Assembly: GCA_964017185.1 (NCBI GenBank)
Contig: OZ024875.1
Location: 50,485,986-50,549,985 of the forward strand
Length of the DNA stretch: 64,000 bases
Direction: 5' to 3'
Origin: Rugalucina vietnamica
Taxonomy: Eukaryota; Mollusca; Bivalvia; Lucinida; Lucinidae
The notes beneath the pieces were generated by a model. That model saw nothing but the letters and a program-made list of their open reading frames with translations. It was not told where the DNA came from and did not search any database. Both the position numbers and the translations under genes were made by a program. Each line of letters begins with the position of its first letter. The stretch's first letter is position 1. Shown here in pieces: positions 43,668 through 55,600 of the stretch.

Positions 43668-46600
43668 CTGTAGGAGAAATAAGATGAAGGTGTGATTAAA
43701 TATGAGATATGAGCCTGTGCATGAGAAAACCAACAATTTGGGTTCCTACCAGGTCTGACACAAACCTAGCTGTACAGTCACTGAAGCAGGCTAGAAGCTT
43801 GAAATTTTGAATTTAAGTAGAAGAGGGACTCTACTATCTCTGTAGCGAAAACAAAGGCGCTGACCAGCTTCGCGGTTACCGCGAAGCTGGTCTGCGCCTT
43901 TGTTTTCGCCTATGCAAATTATTGGTTTTCCCATGCAGCGGCTCATATTTCGTAGAGATTCAAAAGTTTGAAGAGTTCTGTCGAAAAATGGTCATGATCA
44001 CAAGCACGTATATGCATAAACCAATCAGAAATGCATCAGCTAAACCAAAATTATTCTTGATCATAGAATTTTTCACGAATCCCAAATGCGCAAATAGAGA
44101 ATCTCTCAAATGTATGGGTATACAAACCAGCAGGGTTGATCCAGACTTTCTTAGGACGGGCGGATCCAGAATTTCTCGGGTGAAGTGGTTCAAATCTAGT
44201 AAATAGTGGCTCGTTTTCTGAATTTCACAAAATTTTTTCAAATTCCCCATGAAAATGCAATAATTTAGTCTTCAGAGTGGGAATCATAAGAGAGGGTTGA
44301 AGAGAACCCACTCTAAATCCGCTACTATACGTACCTTTGGTTTTTCATCATCTGTTTCATCTTCATCATCAGCGTCCTCGTCTGTCTCTCTACCACCTGG
44401 TGTCTCCTGGATCGCCGAGATCTCCCTAAACAGCTTCACGTCAATAGGGTTTGCCAACTGACTCTAAAAAAGAGACGCAAATATGATGTGAAGAATGGCC
44501 GAATATGCGGTATGGACTTTTTCCCCATCTTAAAAATTCATTATCTGGTGTCTGCTCTTGGGATACTTTATCGAGATTGCGACATGGCTATACGGAAATG
44601 TTATATAGCACCATGTTGGAACATTTGTTTCTCTCCAAGCAACTGAAGAACAGTCATGAAATGGCAAATGGCTCCAACAAATACCTTGCAAATTTTGCAT
44701 TTTCGATTATTCTCAAAACAAATTAAAAAAAAAAGTTTGATCGAACTTGGTTTTATATGACGTACCTTTGCCTCGTCGTCCAGAATTTCCTCTCCAATAA
44801 CAACGGCCTCGTGAATGGTATAATATATACAATTATAATTCACGGACCTGTAAAATTCGGCCTGCCGCAACATGTTCCGAACTTCAGCTGTAAAAGGAAA
44901 ACGATCTGGCATAAATCGTATGAACTTTTTTCATGTAGTTCATGCCTTTCAGGCTCAAAAACGTACATTTGATCATTATTCATTGAGATACATTTTAATT
45001 CTGCACTGTAAGCTGGGCAAGGACATTTCTTCTTTCAGAAAGCTGTTCCATAAAGATATTGTAGCCAAATCTCACATTGGAGTCAACAATGTGACTAATA
45101 CAGTACTGTTCAGTCTAGCGACTTGTCAGTAGTTACAATACGAAAACTTGCCCATGCAATAAACAGAGATTTTTTGAGGTTTAAAAATTGAAACTTTTCA
45201 GGTGAAAATTTTTGATATTTTTCTTATTTTTGCTCAAAACATAGATTGTGGGTACACGTTAGAACCGCCTCGCCGAGGCGGTTCTAACGAGTACCCACAA
45301 TCTATGTTTTGGAGCAAAAATAAGAAAAATAGATATACCTCCGTATACCCCAGTTTTACTATATAAAAGTGGGGTATAAGGGGGTATTCCTTACACGGAC
45401 ATGTTTTCCTGATGACTAGCTTCAGACCAGAATAGAAGTTACCATTGAAGTTATTTGTCTACCCAGTTTTAGTCTAAAAACGTGCCAATGTTTTATGTTC
45501 ATAGATGTTTGAAGTAGTGGTACATTATGTATAGAATGTAAACTTCTAACACCAAAAGCATTGTTATCGTTTACTTGTATGATATGTATCTTCTAGTACG
45601 ACTAGTATTATTCTACTTACTTTTACAACCGGCAAGGAAAACTTTGATTCCAATTTCCTTATAATCATTGACTATCTGAAAAAAAAAAATAAATGGTTCT
45701 GATTTAAAATAATTTAAAATTCTTCAGAACACCGATGGGTCACCCATAATAGCTGTGATATCAATCTTTTCTAGATATTACTTTTATAAGTTTATTCTTA
45801 ATTTCATTCTTTCAGCATTTAAGATTATCTTCAGGCGCTGAACACGATCACATCTCCAGTCACGGTATATGTTTTAAAATCTATTTTTTTTTAAATTTCT
45901 TTCACAATGTACCTTTTTTTCTATATTACTCGACTGCAAAATATATAATGAGCTGTACAATGATTGGAACCTATCAACTTACGGCGGTTAGAGTTTTTAT
46001 TCCAACAGTGTCCACATAGCTGACCAGAGACAGGTCTATAATGAGTATTTTGATAGGCGGTTGCCATGCCGCCTTAAACCGCTCCAAAATAATTCTATTT
46101 TCTCTTTTCTTTTTCTCTTGTTCTTCGTATGGGTCAACATGCTGTACTGCTACTTCGAACGAATATTTGGACTTGTAAGTCTTTTCCTGAAATTAATGGA
46201 TATAGAGTAAATTAGTGACGGCAAAAAATCTAAAACACTAAGTCTTGACGCTGTAGGTAGAAATTTTCTGTTAAAGTTTTTATATGTCTGTATCTCTTGA
46301 ATATGTAGATGGGTCAAGTTGATACTTTGCATGTTGGCAGATATTGGTCTGAAGTTTTATATTGTACCATCACGACCCACCTGTGTGACCTTGAGGTCAA
46401 TGTCATGGGTCATAGATTTTAATAGATTTACTGGGAAAGCACAAGTCAGGCGAGCTACGCTGTCCTGCGACAGCTTTTACTGAGTTTTGAACCTGAATTT
46501 TCTTCTAATTTTGACTATTTCAGCATTTGTGAGCAGTTGAAATTTCATGGCATGAAAAAAAAGTTTTATAACCTCGAGGTCAGGAACTCATTTATTCACT

Positions 46601-49600
46601 AACCTTTTCTTTTCTCCTCTGTTCCTCTGCCTCTGCCACTTCTTGTTTTCGCCGTAACAGTGTATCATGCATCGCACGTCGCTTCTTTTTCCGCAGTTTA
46701 CGCGGTATCAGGCCCGTCTTCTGGTATAATCGGTCTCGAAAGTGTTCGGCGTTTGCGAAATAAATCGAGGATTCAAATCTAAAGATTTTCATTCCTTTGA
46801 CTTCGTTCACCTAAAAAGGAGGCAGATTTTCAATAATGTGTATGTTCACATAATAGACTGGACCAAAAATCACCAGTGCTAAAATCGCATTTTTTTCCAA
46901 GTTTTAGTCTTTACGGAATTCTGTCTAGACATTACTTTTAAGGTATCACTTCTCAGTAGACGGCTATTATGAGCCATAATTAAATAATTAGTAACGTTAG
47001 TTATATAATTATTCAATAAATATAGAGAGGGAAATAGAATCTTTTTTTATATAATGGTTGTAAAACTATTTTTATCATCATATTTAAATATTCATAGATT
47101 GTTTCTGCAAATAGTATGCAAATCGTACATATTTGCATTAAGAACAATCTTATTTACCTTATTTGATGTTCTCATGTCTTTATAAGCTCCCGTTCCTGGG
47201 ACCTGGCCCAACTGGGACATATGAGGTCTGCAATAGCATAAAGTATAGAAATTAATAATAAGAATGATTGCACGTGAATAATATTTTTTTACTCGATTCT
47301 AGCTTGAATCATAGTATCGATGGATGATCGAAAAAATTATTTTGACATGCTTCCTACGAAAGCGTGCTCACTTTAAAGATACAGTAAGAAGGGGTTATTC
47401 CTATGAGAAGAGGCGCTAAAAATATCCCCACACCACCAAAAATCACCAACCCCACCCACAACTCTAATAATGGTATGGTGTAACTTACTTTTGTGAGTGT
47501 CTGAGGACAAAGTAGAGGGAGAACGTTATTCCTATGAGGAGACCAATCGCCACATCAAACACCACTACGGCTATAAACGTCACAAGCCATACCGCCTATA
47601 ATGAAGAATAACATCGTGATTCACCCATATTTGACGAATGGTTTTTCCCATGATTATCAATGGGGTGAGTCCACTTTCATTTTTAGGGGTGTTAGGAGTG
47701 ATTTTTATTTTTTATCTTATTTTTCGATGAAATTTCTCTGTGCAAACAGAAAAGCCCCAGATGCTGCGGCGTCCCATCTGGGGCTATTCTGTTTGCCTAT
47801 GTCCCATAAAAGGGACGCCAGGATTAAATGAGTTAAGACATCTGAGAAAGCGAAAGAAAAATGTCTTCCAAACATCAGCACATTACACAAGGAGAAGAAA
47901 ACGTTACAGTTGTGCCGGGATTAAGAACAGAAACAACAGATGAGGGCCCAGTTGTTCTAAATTAACGACATCTTTAGTTAACAATTCGTTAAAATTTCAA
48001 ACATGAATATTACAAATACACTGCAAAGGATTCACGCTTTTTTTCAACAAAAAATAACAGTGTATTTGCTTTTGAAGTCGATATATAGTTAACAAATTGA
48101 GGGCTTAAAAATGACAGCGTTTAGCCAACAAAGTTTTGAACAAATGAGCCCTGGCCGGCAACACGGTAACTACAGAGGGAGTGTTAGGAGATATACTGGA
48201 TGGCACGTGAAGGACATCACCTCCAAGAAATGGTAAAATTATTGATTCAAATTCAAGTCAATTCCCGTTTACCATGAAACATAATATCATGAATATGTGA
48301 CACTGTTACTGTCATTAATCATGCATAAACATTTTCAAAGGTCGATATTTCTGATTATTTCAGTTTATTAGTAAGTTATACTGAAATAAGTCACAGGAGT
48401 GCTTTAAAGCATCGACTGTCACACTATACGTATTGATATTTCAAATGTTTATGGGAAGGCTTAGTAATTTATCCAGTTTTTGATGCAAGTTGGACGTATC
48501 TAAATTTTTAAAACGTTTATGTTTTAACGATAGGACTAGAAAATAATGATAATATCCCGAAAGATTTTTTAATGTGTTATTTGTTTTTCTGAAAAACACT
48601 GACACTAAATTATTCTCACCTCTGAATCTGTCAGTCCCGATGTTTTGTGGAGAAGTGACGTAGCATTGCTAAAACTGCCATTGCTGACCGTGTACAAATT
48701 TAGACCGTGAGTAACATTGTACACACTAACGTTCATTTCAACCTTAATTTTTCCACACAAACGTTCATTTCAACCATATTTTTTCCACACTAAAGTTCAT
48801 TTCAACCTTAAATTTTCCTCACAAATGTTCACTTCAACGTACATTTCAACCTTAATTTTTCCACACTAACGTTCATTTCAACCTTATTTTTTCCACACTA
48901 ACGACACTAATGTTCATTTCAACCTTATTTTTTTCCACACTAAAGTTCATTTCAACCTTAATTTTTCTTCAAACATATAAACTACCATGTTTTGAGAGCT
49001 ACATGTCTCTGACATTCTTTGGCATATCATTCGTTGTTTTGCTTGAGTCAGTTTTCAACATGTAAAAGCTGTCTGTCAAATTATCTATTTATTAATCATC
49101 AATGATTTCAGTTTTTGTAAACACCATCCTTTTAACTAATAATTAAATTGCTTTATTTCCAAAACAAACTGGACAGTTGCGAAAATTGTTGCACACCAAC
49201 ACTATTAAAGATACATTCTGATACACCTTCACGCTTTTTTTGAAAATTTGTAATTTCACAGAATAATCAAGGAATTGCATATCTTATAAAATGTACATTT
49301 TATAGTAAACTGTAATAGATGCAGGTATCATGTTTCCATAACTCATTAATGCGTGGTAAACCTCACTCAATATTCCTAAATTATTTTCCAGGAGATACTG
49401 TCATACTCGTAGATGCACGGTCTCGCATATGAGATGACTTCAAAGCCTTGTTTGCAGTTAATTACTTTATTAAAATTTATGAGAATCAGTGAAGCATGAC
49501 AATACTGGGCCTTTATCGTGTACAAAGTAATGCATTATTCTTTTAACCCATATTTGACGAATGGATTTTCCCATCATTATCATTAGGGTGAGTCCACTTT

Positions 49601-52600
49601 CATATTTAGGGGCGTCAGGAGTTATTTTTAATTTTTATTAAAATTTTCGATAAAAATTCTCTCAGCAAACAGAAAGACCCAGATGGGACGCCGCGTTTTG
49701 CGGCGTCACATCTGGGGCTATTATGTTTGCCAGCTCCCATAAAATGGACGCCAGGCTTAAATGAGTTAAACAATTCCCAAAGGTGCGAGGCTCATATCCC
49801 AACAATCAATTCTACATGGAAAATTATATTTCTGTAACAAACTTCAAAACTATATAGAAATTTTATGTTTTATTCAAAGCTAATTAGATTATTTCACTAG
49901 AGAATTTATAAAGCTTTGCAAGCCAGATCTAAAGGTTCGGCGCTAGGTAACGTTTTCACATGCTTTAAAACATATAACCGATAAGCACAGAGACAATAAA
50001 CTTATAATCTCTGAAAACGGAAAAAAAAAACTTAGTATCTCTCTTATATTTTTTATATCTGCAAATTCAACAAACGTACATTTTCCTATTTTTGCCCCAA
50101 AACATAGATTGTGGGTACTCGTTTGAACCGCATCGGCGAGGCGGTTCTAACGTGTACCCACAATCTATGTTTTGAGCAAAATTTTTCAATTTTTACAACT
50201 TAAGAAAACTCTATATATTAACTCACAAAATCTTTTTTCGACAGTTTCCAAAGTCTTCCAAGCTCCCCGAATTGTAGGAACATTCCCTTTAGCGTCACGA
50301 TAACTATGGCAGCTAGAATACACTGAAAAACAAAAACAATTTTGAAGAATTACATCTAGTTCGAAATCTATCTCATCAATCATAAAATCTAGAGACATTT
50401 TAAGTAAACGTGCTAATAACGCAGGTACATTCAGTATCATATATGTACTGAAATAGAAGCTCTGCATGTATTTTGAAAACTGCATGCGCTAGATTTTGCT
50501 TGGCTATTACCAAACACCTCTAAATCACCAGGGCTTGAAATTATCGTAAGATATCATCAGTAATGATATCTTAAGAAAATTTTAAAAGAACACAGATATT
50601 GCAAAACAACATGATCTTACCTCGGGCAAAGAATGGAAGAGAGGTCCGATATATAAAAGCACCACCAGAACCACGCAAGATGATATGATACCCACAAGCT
50701 GAGAAAATAAAGATATTACATGCATTAAATGGTGCATTAAAATGAAGAAGAAAATCTCATTTGAACAAATACTGAGGACAGAACAATAAGAAGAAAAGAC
50801 AAACGTTGCAATGACGTTTTTTTTTTTTTTTCTGTCTAAAAATGACGTTCGAGCTATTTTTATTTAGAAAGCATCATTCCTTGGAATGAGCCGTGTTTTA
50901 GTATCGTAGATTTGAAATAACAGTACTCTATGATACCATTGGGATAAATCCAGATAGTATCAACAACCACACATATGTCGGTTTCCACAAAAAATATCCA
51001 TTCATTTCTTAAAATTACCAGATGTACATCTAAAAGACAAATTTATTCAGTTCCTAAAAATATAGACCTACATAAAGGAGGCCGGATATTTTTTATCACT
51101 TTTAGATAATCTGAAGGAACTTTCGAATTAAAGAAGAATACATGATCATATATGAGATAAAATAGAATAAGTTAACCAAAACGCAAACAAATTTATACAA
51201 TGCAGTGAATGAAAAGGAAGGCAGCTGTTGCATCATATACAAAACCGACTTTAGTCGTGCATTCCGACAGATACCATTTTGTCCAATTGATTATGAACAT
51301 GTCACAATTGTGAGCATATTTTTGTGACTATGTTCTTTCGATGGTAGACATCTCGACATCTCGATATGACTGAAACTTTGTTGACTTGGACGTTAGAAAA
51401 TCAAGAGAACTTACAAATTTTGTGCTGTGTAATTTGATTGGTTAGCTGAAATTCGCGTACCTGCGTTTTCCCGCCAACAGAATCTTGAACGAGGCTGTCT
51501 AAAATTGATCCAGCGCAACACGTGGCTCTGAACATGGACCCAATCAAATTACACAGCCCAAGTGCGACGAGCTCCTATAAATAAACAGTGACGTCAACAT
51601 TAAGGGGTGTGGCCTACCTGAGACTTGCCTCCGGCTCCATCCTGAACAAGGCTCCGAGACAGAGAGGCAGCACAGCAGTAGGAGGAGAAAAATGAAGAGA
51701 TGAAGTTACACACACCCAGAGCGACCATTTCCTAGTATAGAAATAATAACAGAGGTTTCAGATATGCCACGGTAATACATAGGACAGGCGGTATTCGAAA
51801 TGTTTCTAAAAGATAACTGATGGACGTGAAAACAGAGATTTTAGTTGTAAATTGTTCCATTAAACTAAATGAACCGCGTTTGTCAAGGAACCTACGATTT
51901 CACAATGGTTAATTGAAATTAAAATGGGTGCTTCTAAGTGTGATCTTAAAAAATAGATAAAAGTGTCCTTTTTGTAAAACCCAAAAACGTTCGTTTTATT
52001 TGCATTTTCAAACATTAAATGTAATTTATTTCTTAGCGAGATTTGAAACTAAAACCAACCTGGTTAGCATTGACTCTGTATCCATGTCTGTCCGCAAGTA
52101 TCTTGGCCATCGAGTACGATATGGCATAGGCAATGAAGCCTATGATCAGTCCGTCCCCTAGAACCTCGGGGATATACTTGAAATAGCCTACGGTTGGTGC
52201 TGGCAATCTAGAGAAAGAAGCGAAAATGTACATCAGAACATTTGTATTACGATAACCACAAACATATAACGTCCGCCTAATTGATGGGCTGTTGAATACA
52301 ATTTGTAATCAAGTTTGCTCAATCAGAATGCTTGGAAATTATCATCTAGTATATCAGATATAGATATAGTCTGTATTGCTTCTTTCTATTTGGTTTTATG
52401 GACATGGTATTCATTTCTTGGTTTGATTCTCAAGAGACAATTTTATCATGCACAAAAAAAGCAAACTGCTTGAAGGAGAACGTGGCCAAGTGGCCAAAAT
52501 ACTTAGATATAATTACCCCTGTGGTATAACCCCAACAACAGTTACATTGAATTCTGACTCGAGCTTGGTGTAATAGGATATAATAGTACTGGCACAAATC

Positions 52601-55600
52601 TGAAAAATAAGCAAGAAATATGACATGAAAGCAATATATATCACAATGTTACATGATTGTTTAGACAGAATGTGTACAAAAAAAGTATGTTGCTGTTCCG
52701 ATTCTGATTCAAGACAAATCTCGTTCATATTGCTATAAATTGACGTTGCTTAAATTAAGGCGGTTTATTGTATAAATTGAATGTAGGATCACCAAACGAC
52801 TTGTAGGCAGATTTTGACGCTTGGTACATGTTTCATTTCCAAATATCAAACATTTCCAGAAAATTACTAGTGAATAACCCTTAGTTATCTATACTTCAGG
52901 TAAAGTCGGGCTTACCACGATAAGTTCTATGGGTATTGGCATCGGGAGGTCTGGTTTACAACTGTCGTTATTGTTGATACCTTCCTTGATGAGCACGAGC
53001 ACAAGTAGGCACGTGAGAGAGGCCGTGAACGTGACCATATTCGTCTGCATTATATTGGAGAAGAACTCCGCGTAAAACTGTAAATAAAAACAAGATAGAC
53101 GTACGTTCTGACAAGTATTTTACGATTCCAAATGAGAAACCTCTCGTTTCCTGTAAGTGGATTGACTGTGTAATTTTATTGAGCGTTTAATGAGCTGACT
53201 AACTATTTTGCTGTTACAATTTCGTGGAACACCAATGTTACACTATGTTGCTTCTTGATTCCAAAACAATGCTGTACTGGAATGGATTCTTATTATTAAT
53301 CATGATCTGATGATGAGGCAAGAAAATTCTTGATTTGAACTTCTTATTTAAATATATAGAAATTGTATTTGTAGGAAACTTACATAGACGAGAGCCAGGG
53401 GTCCATGGTAGTAATGTACGTGCACGCCAAAGATGTGTTTGATCTGACTGGAGAACACGTGACAAGCAGCCCCTGTTGTAAACCCACTGATAAAGGGGTC
53501 AGACATGAACGACGCCATCCCACCGACTCTCATTATACCAAACACAAGCTGCAAAATGAAATACAAGTATTACATACAGCAGCAGAAACAAATAGCACGT
53601 GCCTATGTGGACAATGGTTGTGGGAAAACGGAAACAAACGGTCGCGCTTCATATCAAAATGCTTTTGTGGTGTGCATGTGGAAAAATTATCCTCAGTGCG
53701 TCTTTTGTCTTATCAGCTGAGGGGATTAGTGATACAGGTACAAAGTTCAGAGACTTTATTTCCTCAGGCAAGAAGTAAACCAGGTGAGCCGGACTGACAG
53801 ACAGACTGAAGAATTCAAAATAATTATTATGTATTTTGACATTATTAACTTGTACACAATTCGACTAGCCGGTGTCCAAATAACTGCACTTACCTGAAAG
53901 CAACCGACAACAAACGTCACTGACAAGGCGTAGCCGAGTTTCACAGGGTTGGCATAGCCTTCAGCAGTGGACGGAGTGGGTGTCACGAGAGGTACTATTA
54001 CCGGGTTCGCCACCGTACCGTTGGCCGCCGTGGCCGCCGTTGTGTTGACTATCTCGGCGGCATTACCCAGGTGCATCTGGTACCCACGGTTCACAACCTG
54101 TCCTACCATCAGGCTCACAACAGCGAATGTACCTGAGAAAACGATAAAGATAAACATGATTCATGGCGTGTTAAATTATGAAATAATCATTTTGAATTCT
54201 TCAGATGAACCGACACTAATTGATGGCACCTCAAAATACACGTAGGTGTTAGATACTGATCAGGACATCTTATTTTTAACGTTTACCTCACGTCTATATA
54301 CAACTCATATAGTCTTGAGACGAAGGCTCAGTTATAATCAAGATTGCTTGTAAACCTTGGATAAAGAATTGCTTCCTATTTGTGCTTTACCATGCATCTC
54401 TTACACATAGCCCACACAACCAGCTGCCTTTTAACACATCATCGTGGTCATCCCCTATCCTACCCATCTCACCCTATTTTACCATTTCTGACTGCCAACA
54501 TTATCTATACCTTTGAAACAGTCAGGCAAAAGTTATAATTTTTTTCTAGCACTAATTGTAATTTTTGCAATGCTTAAATAAACTCCAATGCTTAACGGTA
54601 ATTTAATTAAATTGTGAAAAATCTTCTATTTGTACCTGCCTCTTCTAAAATTAAACATAAATTTTCCTCAAATCTAAATTTGATGATTATATTGGCGTAT
54701 TTGGCAGATATTTTTCCCTTTTCTGTTGAAATTTTGTTACTTTGATGAGACGAATTTCTAAAATATAGATATGGAATTTTCTTTTCATTTCTTAATACAC
54801 AATTACATTCTTTCTACTTTTCTGCGGTCATCTTGAATTTTAGCGACCATTTTTATTTTTTTATCTTAGCTTTTGTTACGTATTCGTGAACAATCTTAGC
54901 TTTATGCACCTTAAATGTGCTTTAACATTTCATCACATATATGTATGAAATTCTATATATGAAAATATTTTGTCGGCCATTTTGGATTTTGGTGGCCATT
55001 GTGATGTTTTATTTATTTTGATTTTGTAGCATAGTAATGGAAAAATGTCTTGACTTGATATTTTCTCCACTTTAAATGTCATCTTTTAATATTTACATAC
55101 ATGTAGGACGTTCTATCAAAAACCCTTATTTCATCGGCCATCTTGGACTTTGGTGGCCATCTTGATTTTTTAGTTTTATTTTGTTGCATTTTGATGAAAA
55201 AAGCTCAAATTTCATCAGATATATGTACGAAAATCTATCAAAAACCCTTCTTTTGTCGACCATCTTGGATTTTGGCGGCCATCTTCATCCGGATATCAAA
55301 TCAGGATACCAAATTATTTCTACAAAAACATTTTCTATAGACGCTATTGCACGGTCACATCGGGTTCATGCCGGACTATACAGTTTTCACCACAAAAAGG
55401 CGACTGCTGTCAAATGCCTCCTAATTATTAAACTAATCAAATGGCCATGTGGTTAACACATAAAACGCCGCACAAGACAATAGGCCCAAAAGATCGTGCG
55501 TTGGGTGAAGCTGAACGGTACTGTATGTCTCAACACTGTGAGTAACTTACCGACGGAGATATGTCTGGAAGAGCCGAAGAAGAAATACAGTAACACAGGA

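Noticed and set aside
48610-48735. Possible extra SLC26 exon on the minus strand: an open stretch with several N-glycosylation sequons, ending in a GTGAGA donor-like site
   Set aside because: No acceptor gives a length divisible by three between exons 10 and 11. The position would fall in a cytosolic loop, and its upstream part is minisatellite.
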